From: Microvirga sp. 17 mud 1-3
GTDB lineage: Bacteria > Pseudomonadota > Alphaproteobacteria > Rhizobiales > Beijerinckiaceae
Direction of reading: 5' to 3'
Length of the DNA stretch: 64,000 nucleotides
Assembly (NCBI RefSeq): GCF_003151255.1
Contig: NZ_CP029481.1
Location: 3,907,001-3,971,000, forward strand
Part shown: positions 50,436 to 58,442 of the stretch, in pieces
Layout of the letters: each line of letters begins with the position of its first letter
Position numbering within the stretch: the stretch's first letter is position 1
Translations under genes and position numbers: made by a program
The notes under the pieces: generated by a model
Database searches by the model: none
Seen by the model: the letters and a program-made list of their open reading frames with translations, nothing else
What the model was told of the DNA's origin: nothing

Positions 50436-51184
50436 GGTGGGAAAAGCTCACGACCGAGGAAGTCCGCCGGCTCGACCGCACGATTCCGGTTTTGATGAAC
50501 ATCGCGGCCATCGAGCAGCATGGCCCGCACCTCCCCCTCGATACGGATGCCCGGATCGGGGGACACTTCCTGGAGGAACTCGACAAAAGGCTCGGAGATC
50601 AGGTCCTCATCCTGCCGCCGGTGGTGGTCTGCACGTCAGAGCATCACATGGACTTTCCCGGCACCCTCACGGTGCAGCACACGACCCTGCTCGCCTATGT
50701 GACGGACATCCTCTCGGCTGTGGTCGCGCACGGCTTCACCAATATCCTCCTCCTCAACAGCCATGGCGGCAACCAGGCGATCGGCCAGGTGATCGTGGAG
50801 AGCTTCGGCGCCCGGCACCGCGACTGCCGCGTCGGACTTGTGACCTGGTGGCGGACCGCGACAGATGCCCTTCTGAAGGTCCAGGAGAGCGGTTTCGGAG
50901 GCGTCGGCCATGCCTGCGAGTTCGAGACCTCGCTCATGCTCCATATTGACGAGGCCTCGGTCCACAAGGAGCTGATCCCCGGATACAGTCACGTCATGAC
51001 GCTCGACTGGGCGAATTCCGACCTCCTCAGAGGGGGGCGCGGCTCCCTGTTCCGGACCATGGCGGAGATTTCAGGCGGGTCGGGCGTCGTCGGCGACCCG
51101 AGCCTCGCGTCGGCCGAGAAGGGCGCGGCCATCAGCCGGATCGTGGTCGATGCCCTGAGCGACATCGTCGGCTCCCTGCGGTGA
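50432..51184 (+). CDS. Creatininase-family amidohydrolase
   Basis: This hydrolase, 250 residues from the chosen start, belongs to the creatininase family of metal-dependent cyclic amide and formamide hydrolases. Metal-binding residues are in AAIEQHGPHLPLDTDA (Glu28, His30, Asp39), LLLNSHGGNQA and GHACEFETSLM. Family members hydrolyse creatinine, 3-dehydro-shikimate-like lactams, or formamides such as FAPy. Its start overlaps the upstream stop by four bases (ATGA). It ends the operon. In this island it may open a lactam formed from the imported compound. Confidence 0.87.
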   Translation: MRWEKLTTEEVRRLDRTIPVLMNIAAIEQHGPHLPLDTDARIGGHFLEELDKRLGDQVLILPPVVVCTSEHHMDFPGTLTVQHTTLLAYVTDILSAVVAHGFTNILLLNSHGGNQAIGQVIVESFGARHRDCRVGLVTWWRTATDALLKVQESGFGGVGHACEFETSLMLHIDEASVHKELIPGYSHVMTLDWANSDLLRGGRGSLFRTMAEISGGSGVVGDPSLASAEKGAAISRIVVDALSDIVGSLR

Positions 51185-51326
51185 GCCCGTGGGTCGGCCC
51201 TGCGCCGGCCCGCAAATCGCCTGACACCCCGCCGACAGTTTCCCCTTACAAAGTCGCGTTCCTGAGCCGCCCCCCTCGGGAGGCATTCGCCTGCCCGGTT
51301 AAGCCGGTGAGAAAGACAGGGAAAAT

Positions 51327-51345
51327 GCTTTCCCAAGAGGAAAGC
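51327..51345 (+). terminator. Hairpin after the creatininase-like gene
   Basis: GCTTTCC and its exact complement surround a five-base loop, forming a 7-bp stem about 140 bases after the stop. The following sequence, TTCACGTTTC, has only a weak T tract. It may be a partial terminator ahead of the cellulose operon. Confidence 0.4.
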
Positions 51346-51461
51346 TTCACGTTTCATTAACCATGTTTAGCCATGGCTAGTTAGGCTTTTCATCCGCCCT
51401 CAACGATGGGAGCCCTCTGTGCAGATCTTCCTATTCGGTTGACCCGGTTCAGTTCCACGGC

Positions 51462-52385
51462 ATGTTATTTTATTCTCACCCCCTGACAGACTCGGCCTTT
51501 CTGCGCCTGCGCAAGGGGTGGCGGAAGCGTGCGCAAGGTCTCCTTGGCGCCCTCAAGACCCTGTCACTCACCGCAACGGCCATCCTGGCAGGCTGCTCGA
51601 CCCAGTCCGAGCTCCGGTTCGCGTCGCTCATGACGGAGGTTCCGCCCTCCAAGGCGCTGGTCATGCCGCCGCCCGGCGGCCCGGCCGTGGTGGCCGTCCT
51701 GCAGCGCACCTATAAGAACGGCGTTTCTCAGGAGATCGCCCTGTCGACCGCCTCGGCGACGGTGGGCCAGAACGCATTCTATGTGAGCTTCGCGACCGAC
51801 GTGGAGATGCCCTCCGAGAACGACGACGTGCTCAAGATCCGGCGGATCACGCCCGACCGGATCGAACGCGAAATGGAAGACCGCTTCCCCGGCGTCGACA
51901 TGCGGACGTCTCTCTACTACGTCCAGAATAAATACGGTCCCTTCGGCTTCGCCACGGGCCGCTCGGCAGCGGGCGACGTCTGCCTTTATGCTTGGCAGCA
52001 GATCGAACCCAATACGCCCGCGATCATCGTCCCCGGCGGCATCGTCTCGGTGAGGCTGCGCCTGTGCGATGCCGACGCCACGGAGGAGCAGCTCCTCCGG
52101 ACCATGTATGCCTTCTCGATTTCCGCCTATTATTCCCATTCGGGATGGAATCCCTTTGGGGATCCGCCGCCCGTTCCGCATCAGCTCGGTGGCCTGGATG
52201 CCCCCTCGTTTCCTCTCGGCATGGGAAGTACGGTCGAGCGGCCGCCCGTCCGCCCGTCTGTGACGCGGGCAGCCCCACCCCGGGTGCCGGCCCGCTCCAC
52301 GGTGCGCGTCCCTGCGGCTGCGCCCCGCCCTGTGGAGCCGAGCAGGCCTCTCGAAGGCTACCCCATCGTCCCGCCCCCGCCCTGA
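51462..52385 (+). CDS. bcsN: Cellulose biosynthesis lipoprotein BcsN
   Basis: This 307-residue protein is recognised as BcsN, an accessory protein of cellulose operons in Hyphomicrobiales, with unknown molecular role. A long basic N-terminus leads to a lipobox, ILAGC with Cys45, so it is probably a lipoprotein in the outer or inner membrane. The middle is mixed structure; the C-terminal third is Pro/Ala/Arg-rich (PPVRPSVTRAAPPRVPARS). The start has no strong ribosome binding site and could be placed later. It lies 114 bases before bcsA in the same direction. Confidence 0.8.
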   Translation: MLFYSHPLTDSAFLRLRKGWRKRAQGLLGALKTLSLTATAILAGCSTQSELRFASLMTEVPPSKALVMPPPGGPAVVAVLQRTYKNGVSQEIALSTASATVGQNAFYVSFATDVEMPSENDDVLKIRRITPDRIEREMEDRFPGVDMRTSLYYVQNKYGPFGFATGRSAAGDVCLYAWQQIEPNTPAIIVPGGIVSVRLRLCDADATEEQLLRTMYAFSISAYYSHSGWNPFGDPPPVPHQLGGLDAPSFPLGMGSTVERPPVRPSVTRAAPPRVPARSTVRVPAAAPRPVEPSRPLEGYPIVPPPP

Positions 52386-52499
52386 CCGTCCCGGCGAGCT
52401 CCTCGGTCGCATGGGAAGCGCCAATATCACGATAGACCCTTGAACATGCCTGAATTATGCGTAGTGCAACGTAAAGCACCGAAAAGAGATCGATAGCCG

Positions 52500-54713
52500 A
52501 TGAAGAAGGGTCTAATCGTAGCCTTTTGGGCCCTAGCGGCTACTTTGATCCTCTTGCTGGTTGCCTTACCGATCAGTCTTCAGGCCCATCTCATCGCAGG
52601 ACTTGTGGTCGTCTCCTGCATGATCGTGCTGAAATTCTTCCGGGCGCAAGGGGTCTGGCGGCTTATCGCCCTTGCGCTCGGGACAGCCATCGTCCTGCGC
52701 TATGTGTTCTGGCGGACCACGAGCACCCTGCCGCCCATCACCGAGCTCGAAAATTACATTCCGGCCATCCTGCTCTACATGGCCGAGATGTACTGCGTGC
52801 TGATGCTGTTTCTCAGCCTGTTCGTGGTTTCGAGCCCCCTTCCGTCCCGCCGCCCGCCGCAGATCGAAGACGAGAACCTGCCCTCCGTCGACGTGTTCGT
52901 GCCGTCCTACAACGAGGACGCCAACCTGCTCGCATCCACGCTTTCGGCCGCGAAGGCCATGAACTACCCGGCCGACAAGCTGACCATATGGCTTCTCGAC
53001 GATGGGGGCACCGACCAGAAGTGCCAATCCTCCAACAAGGCTCAGGCAGAGGAAGCCAAGGCGCGCCGGGCCGAGCTTCAGGCCCTGTGCGCGGCCCTGG
53101 ACGTGAAGTACCTGACCCGCGCGAAGAACGTGCACGCGAAAGCCGGAAACCTGAATAACGGCCTCGAGCACTCGACCGGCGATCTCGTCGCGGTTTTCGA
53201 TGCCGACCATGCGCCGGCGCGAAGCTTCCTCCAGGAGACGGTCGGTTATTTCAATACGGAAAAGAATCTTTTCCTTGTTCAGACCCCACATTTCTTCATC
53301 AACCCGGACCCGCTGGAGCGAAATCTCGGAACGTTCGACACGATGCCGTCCGAGAATGAAATGTTCTACGGCATCATCCAGCGGGGCCTCGACCGCTGGA
53401 ACGGGGCGTTCTTCTGCGGCTCGGCCGCTTTGCTTCGCCGGGAGGCCCTGCAGGAGACGAACGGGTTCAGCGGCATCAGCATCACGGAGGATTGCGAGAC
53501 CGCCCTCGAGCTGCATTCCCGCGGCTGGAAGAGCATCTATGTGGACAAGCCGCTGATCGCCGGCCTGCAGCCGGACACCTTCGCCAGCTTCATCGGCCAG
53601 CGGTCTCGCTGGGCACAGGGCATGATGCAGATCATGCGCTACCGTTTCCCGCTCTTCAAACGCGGTCTCAGCCTGCCCCAGCGCCTGTGCTACCTGTCGA
53701 GCATGCTGTTCTGGCTGTTTCCGTTCACGCGCCTGTGCTTCCTGATCTGCCCCCTCTGTTACCTGTTCTTTTCCCTCGAGATCTTCACTGCATCGGGAGG
53801 CGAGTTTCTCGCCTACACCTCGACCTACATGATGGTGAACTTCATGATGCAGAACTATCTCTACGGGCGCTATCGCTGGCCCTGGATTTCTGACCTCTAC
53901 GAGTTCATCCAGACGATCTACCTGTTTCCCGCCATCCTGTCGGTCATCGCCAATCCCAGCAAGCCCACCTTCAAGGTCACGGCCAAGAACGAATCCCTGG
54001 CCCAGAGCCGGGTCTCGGAGCTGGGCGCGCCCTTCTTCATCATCTTCGGCCTTCTGGTGCTCGGCCTCGTGGCGACGGCGGTGCGGCTTTGGGCCGAGCC
54101 CTACAAGGCCGACGTCACCTTGGTGACGGGAGCGTGGAACCTTCTCAACCTGATCATTGCGGGATGCGCTCTCGGCGTCGTGTCGGAGCGGGGAACGCGG
54201 CGGCAGAGCCATCGCGTCCGCGTTCAGCGCCAATGCCGTTTCATCATGGGCGACAAGGTCGTCGATGGGTTGATCCAGGACGTCTCGGTGGGCGGCGCCA
54301 GCCTTCGCCTGTCCCAGTCAGCCCTGCCGGGCCTCAAGAAGGGCGCCCTCGGAACCCTCGAATTCACGCCCTATTCCGCATTGCCCGTCGACCAGTTGCC
54401 GATGGAAGTCCGGAAGATGAGCATGGACGAAAAGGGCATCCTGATCGGCTGCCGCTTCCTGACCGAAACGCCCGAGCACCACCGGCTGATCGCCGATCTG
54501 GTCTTCGCGAATGCTGACCAGTGGAGTCAGTTCCAGAAGCGCCGGCACCAGGATATCGGCATTCTGCGCGGGACCATCTGGTTCTTCTCGGTCGCGCTCT
54601 ATCAGACCGGGCGCGGCCTGGCCTATCTCTTCGGCCTGCAGAAACTCGGCACACCCGAGCCGCCGGCGGCCCCCATGACCCCGGCCGGCGAGTCGGCGAC
54701 CCTTACGAAATAG
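52500..54713 (+). CDS. bcsA: Cellulose synthase catalytic subunit BcsA
   Basis: This 737-residue inner-membrane glycosyltransferase (GT2) makes beta-1,4-glucan from UDP-glucose and pushes it through the membrane. Catalytic motifs are LLDDGG (165-170), FDADH (233-237), FFCGS (304-308), TED (329-331) and QRSRW (367-371). Membrane segments precede and follow the catalytic domain. The C-terminal PilZ domain (about 566-660) keeps RQSHR and DVSVGG, so activation by cyclic di-GMP is expected. The size matches the shorter CelA-type proteins of Agrobacterium relatives. bcsB follows after eight bases. Confidence 0.96.
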   Translation: MKKGLIVAFWALAATLILLLVALPISLQAHLIAGLVVVSCMIVLKFFRAQGVWRLIALALGTAIVLRYVFWRTTSTLPPITELENYIPAILLYMAEMYCVLMLFLSLFVVSSPLPSRRPPQIEDENLPSVDVFVPSYNEDANLLASTLSAAKAMNYPADKLTIWLLDDGGTDQKCQSSNKAQAEEAKARRAELQALCAALDVKYLTRAKNVHAKAGNLNNGLEHSTGDLVAVFDADHAPARSFLQETVGYFNTEKNLFLVQTPHFFINPDPLERNLGTFDTMPSENEMFYGIIQRGLDRWNGAFFCGSAALLRREALQETNGFSGISITEDCETALELHSRGWKSIYVDKPLIAGLQPDTFASFIGQRSRWAQGMMQIMRYRFPLFKRGLSLPQRLCYLSSMLFWLFPFTRLCFLICPLCYLFFSLEIFTASGGEFLAYTSTYMMVNFMMQNYLYGRYRWPWISDLYEFIQTIYLFPAILSVIANPSKPTFKVTAKNESLAQSRVSELGAPFFIIFGLLVLGLVATAVRLWAEPYKADVTLVTGAWNLLNLIIAGCALGVVSERGTRRQSHRVRVQRQCRFIMGDKVVDGLIQDVSVGGASLRLSQSALPGLKKGALGTLEFTPYSALPVDQLPMEVRKMSMDEKGILIGCRFLTETPEHHRLIADLVFANADQWSQFQKRRHQDIGILRGTIWFFSVALYQTGRGLAYLFGLQKLGTPEPPAAPMTPAGESATLTK

Positions 54714-54721
54714 AGGCCGAG

Positions 54722-57346
54722 TTGCGCGCGTTTCCATTTTCCCTCCTTCTCGCGCTCGGCGTCTTGGCCGCAGGGCCGGCGCTCGCCCAGCCGGCTCCCT
54801 TCAGCATGTCGCCGGACAAACCGATTGCGCCGGCACCCGGAGCGGCGCCGGCACAGCCGCCGGCCCCTGCCGCCTCCCCTTCCGCCGCGCCCTTCGACAT
54901 GAAGGCGACCCCGGCGGCCCCGGCCCCAGCCGCCCGTACACCAGGCCAAGGCTCAGCGCCCGCAGCGCCGGCTCCCTTCCAGATCGCACCGCCGGCGCCC
55001 CGGCCGCCGGTACAGGCGGGGCCCTCGTCCGAACCGGGAAAGCTCCAGAACCAAGCCCCCTCGGCACGCCCGACACCGCAACTCACACAGGGATCAGGCG
55101 CGGCTGCACCGGTGCGCGGCACGACTCGCCCCCTCCTGCCGTTCGAAACGATGCGCTTCGAAGGCGAGACGGATTCGCACAGCTGGGCGGTCTTCCTGAC
55201 CCAGGATGAGGCCGCCAGCGGATCGAGCCTGTCGGTCGGCTACCGGAACGCCGTCGTCGTCATGCCGGAAGCGTCGAACCTCAGAATCTCGATCAACGGC
55301 GAGAGCGTGACCGCGATTCCCATCATGTCGGCGCAGGGAATCAAGCGCGTGGTGGTTCCGGTCCGCCAGGGCATTCTCAGGACCGGGCAGAACATCATTC
55401 GCATGGAGGCCAGCCAGCGCCACCGGACCGACTGCACCATCAAGGCCACCTACGAGCTCTGGACCGAGCTGGACGCCGCCTCGACGAGCCTGATGTTCAC
55501 GGAGGGCGCGCCGCGAACCATCCGCAGCCTCGAGGATCTGCCCGCCATCGGTCTCGACAATTCCGGCGTGACGACCATCCGCATCATTGCGCCACGCATC
55601 TACCGTCCCGAGATCCGCGACCGTCTCCTCCGCCTGGCCCAGCTCGCAGCCCTGCGCGGCCGCTATGCCCATCCGGTCATCCAGGTTCTGGAAACGGATC
55701 CGGGCCCCTCGCCCGTAGGGACCCTTAAGGTCGTCATGGGCATCGCCAGCGAGTTGCGCGGCATCACGGCGACCGTTCCGGAAGCGGCGACGATCCAGCC
55801 CCTGGCCATCATGATGCAGGACCCGGGCTCGACCGCCCCCTACCTGATGGTTTCCGGCCCCACTTGGAACGACCTGGACAACGCCATCACCATCGTCGGC
55901 GGGCAGGGCTTCGGGGAAGGATCACGCGAGCGGGGAATGGTCGACACCGCCTCATGGCTCTGGCCCGAGGCGCCAACAGTGCTGGGCCGCCGCCAGCTTC
56001 GCTTTGCGGACCTCGGGGTCCAGACCCAGGAATTCTCCGGCCGGCGTTTCAGGGCGCGGTTCACCGTCAATCTCCCGTCCGACTTCTATGCCACCGATTA
56101 CGGCGAGGCGACCCTGTTCCTCGATGCCGCGCACACGTCGGCCGTCCAACCCGGCAGTCGCATTGACATCTATGTGAACGACCGGATCAGCGCGACGATG
56201 ACCATCACGTCGAGGGGCGATCTGTTCCGACGCCATCCGATCCGCATTCCGATGCGGAATTTCAAGCCGGGCCTCAATCACTTCACTTTCGAGACGATCC
56301 TTCTGACCGCTGCCGACGACCGCTGCGTCCCGGGCGAAACCCTGTCGGAGACGAGCCGCTTCGTCCTGTTCGACACGAGCTCGCTCTACATCCCGAACTT
56401 TGGGCGCATCGGCAGGATGCCGGATCTGGCGACTCTGAGTGCAGGCGGCTTTCCCTACGGTGATTTTCCGGCAGCCGTCGTGCTCGCGCGCCAGGACGCC
56501 CTGAACTACTCCGCAGCCGGAACCCTGCTCGCCCGGATGGCCCGAGATGCAAACGCTCCCGTGCGGGCCTATTTCGTCAACGCCGCCAGCGCGAACGACG
56601 TATCGGTGATCCATGTGGGCGCCCTGGACCAGCTGCCTCCGGGCCTGCTCGGCCGCGTCGACGTCTCGGAAAACCTGCGGAACATCTGGCAGCCGGGCCC
56701 GGCCTCCAGCTGGTCTTTTCCGACGGCTCAACCCGAGGGACAGGCCCGTCCCCTTCAGAAGACGGCATCCGCCGCGCCAGCAGGTAGGGTGGTAACGAGC
56801 GAGCCGGCAGAACCGCTCACCACGGACGAGATGCGCCGCCGCTGGGCCGAGAGCCTGCAAAGGCGGGGCTTCCTGCAGAGGACCCTGGAATCCATTACGA
56901 ACTGGGTGGAAAGCACCTTCAACCTGTCCCTCGCGAAGCTCGCGCTGGAGGACAAGAAGGATCAGCCCTATGAGCCGCCACAGCGCACCACTCTCCTGCT
57001 GGCACAGAGCCGCGCCGACGGACCGGGCACCCGGACCCTTGTGACGGCGAGGACCGAAGAAGCGCTCGCGGAGGAGATGGTCCGCCTGACCCATCCGCTG
57101 GTCTGGTCGCAGGTATCAGGGCGGGCGCTCGCCCTCGACCCGACCGATGAGAAACTCGAGATCGAGCCGATCAACAGCTTCACCTTCGTTCAGACCCAGC
57201 CGTTCTCGCTCACGAATCTCCGGCTCGTCGCGGCGAATTGGATGTCCGTCAACATCCTGCAATATGCGCTTCTCGTCGTGGTCTGCTGCACACTTCTTGG
57301 AGCCGCGACCTATCTCCTGCTGAACCGAATGGGACGCAATCGATGA
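54722..57346 (+). CDS. bcsB: Cellulose synthase regulatory subunit BcsB
   Basis: This periplasmic protein, 874 residues from the chosen start, binds BcsA through one C-terminal membrane helix (ILQYALLVVVCCTLLGAATYL) and guides the glucan. It begins with a signal peptide (ALA cleavage near residue 22), then a Pro/Ala-rich segment of about 110 residues, then the BcsB carbohydrate-binding and flavodoxin-like repeats (PLLPFETMRFEGETDSHSW, ATDYGEATLFLDAAH). The start is set at TTG 54722, which has AGAGG five bases upstream and is the first codon that yields a signal peptide. The Pro/Ala-rich segment is longer than in well-studied BcsB. Confidence 0.93.
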   Translation: MRAFPFSLLLALGVLAAGPALAQPAPFSMSPDKPIAPAPGAAPAQPPAPAASPSAAPFDMKATPAAPAPAARTPGQGSAPAAPAPFQIAPPAPRPPVQAGPSSEPGKLQNQAPSARPTPQLTQGSGAAAPVRGTTRPLLPFETMRFEGETDSHSWAVFLTQDEAASGSSLSVGYRNAVVVMPEASNLRISINGESVTAIPIMSAQGIKRVVVPVRQGILRTGQNIIRMEASQRHRTDCTIKATYELWTELDAASTSLMFTEGAPRTIRSLEDLPAIGLDNSGVTTIRIIAPRIYRPEIRDRLLRLAQLAALRGRYAHPVIQVLETDPGPSPVGTLKVVMGIASELRGITATVPEAATIQPLAIMMQDPGSTAPYLMVSGPTWNDLDNAITIVGGQGFGEGSRERGMVDTASWLWPEAPTVLGRRQLRFADLGVQTQEFSGRRFRARFTVNLPSDFYATDYGEATLFLDAAHTSAVQPGSRIDIYVNDRISATMTITSRGDLFRRHPIRIPMRNFKPGLNHFTFETILLTAADDRCVPGETLSETSRFVLFDTSSLYIPNFGRIGRMPDLATLSAGGFPYGDFPAAVVLARQDALNYSAAGTLLARMARDANAPVRAYFVNAASANDVSVIHVGALDQLPPGLLGRVDVSENLRNIWQPGPASSWSFPTAQPEGQARPLQKTASAAPAGRVVTSEPAEPLTTDEMRRRWAESLQRRGFLQRTLESITNWVESTFNLSLAKLALEDKKDQPYEPPQRTTLLLAQSRADGPGTRTLVTARTEEALAEEMVRLTHPLVWSQVSGRALALDPTDEKLEIEPINSFTFVQTQPFSLTNLRLVAANWMSVNILQYALLVVVCCTLLGAATYLLLNRMGRNR

Positions 57347-57356
57347 AGGAGATGGC

Positions 57357-58442
57357 ATGAACGCGGTTGTCCGTTGCCTGTCCGGTTCCGTGCTGCTCCT
57401 CCTGCTGATGGCGGGCCTGACGCCGGCCGCCCGGGGCGCCACCATGGAACCGCTCAAGATCACCGGCTTCGTCTCCTCCGCCGACTGGGAGGCCTATCGG
57501 ACCCGCTTCATCGAGGATACCGGGCGCGTCGTCGACAATGCCAACGGCAACATCAGCCACAGCGAGGGGCAGGGCTACGGCCTGCTTCTGGCCTTCATGG
57601 CCGGCGACCGCCTGACCTTCGAAAAGATCTGGACCTTCACCTACACGGAATTCCTCATCCGCGACGACGGCCTTGCGGTGTGGAAATGGGATCCGACAGC
57701 CACTCCTCACGTGACCGACCGCAATAATGCCACGGACGGCGACATCCTGATCGCCTATGCGCTGGCGAAGGCCGGAGCGGCCTGGCAGGACCAGCGCTAC
57801 AACCAGGCCGCCCAGAAACTCGCCAAGGCCATCGGCAGAGCGACGATCGCCAAGAATGCCGGCTTCCCGTTCCTGCTTCCGGGCGTGAAGGGCTTTACGC
57901 AGGCGGACCGCCGGGACGGCCCGGTCGTCAACCTGTCCTATTGGGTCTTCGAGGCCTTTCCGGTGCTGGCGACGCTGGCCCCGGAATACGATTGGAGCGG
58001 CGTCTGGCGCGAGGGCATCGTACTGCTCCAGCAGGCGACGGCCGGGCGGACTCATCTTCCGGCCGACTGGATTTCCATCCACAACCGCATGATGCCGCGC
58101 ACGGCCGAGGGCTTCGATCCCGAGTTTGGTTACAACTCGTTAAGGATACCTCTTTACTTGTTGCGGGCGGGGATGGCCGACATGGACTGGCTGAAGACGC
58201 TCAGGCAGCGCTGGATCGTGGACCAGGAAGGGGTCGCCACCGTCAACGTGGTGACCGGAGAGGTCAAGGAGCGCCTGACGGATCAAGGCTATGTGGCCCT
58301 GTCGGCCCTGCTCGCCTGCGCGCTGGACGGAACGAAGGTCCCGGACACCCTGAAAGCCTTCAACCCGCAATTCTACTACCCGGCAAGTCTCTATCTGCTG
58401 TCGATGTCGCTGATCGGTGAGAAATATCCGCAATGCCTTTGA
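57357..58442 (+). CDS. bcsZ: Periplasmic endoglucanase BcsZ (GH8)
   Basis: This 361-residue secreted enzyme belongs to glycoside hydrolase family 8 and trims cellulose during synthesis. A signal peptide (about residues 1-27) precedes the catalytic domain. Active-site candidates are Glu70 in SEGQGYG and Asp127 in NNATDGD. AAGGAG lies before the ATG. It follows bcsB by ten bases and overlaps the TPR gene by ten bases, so all are in one operon. Such hydrolases are needed for normal fibre formation in several bacteria. Confidence 0.93.
   Translation: MNAVVRCLSGSVLLLLLMAGLTPAARGATMEPLKITGFVSSADWEAYRTRFIEDTGRVVDNANGNISHSEGQGYGLLLAFMAGDRLTFEKIWTFTYTEFLIRDDGLAVWKWDPTATPHVTDRNNATDGDILIAYALAKAGAAWQDQRYNQAAQKLAKAIGRATIAKNAGFPFLLPGVKGFTQADRRDGPVVNLSYWVFEAFPVLATLAPEYDWSGVWREGIVLLQQATAGRTHLPADWISIHNRMMPRTAEGFDPEFGYNSLRIPLYLLRAGMADMDWLKTLRQRWIVDQEGVATVNVVTGEVKERLTDQGYVALSALLACALDGTKVPDTLKAFNPQFYYPASLYLLSMSLIGEKYPQCL

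Noticed and set aside
52566..54233. 555-codon minus-strand frame opposite bcsA
   Set aside because: It mirrors bcsA, whose catalytic and PilZ motifs prove the plus-strand reading. Long antisense frames are common in GC-rich DNA.
54521..54721. N-terminal extension of the bcsB frame into bcsA
   Set aside because: The extension overlaps bcsA out of frame. TTG 54722 has a ribosome binding site and directly yields a signal peptide.
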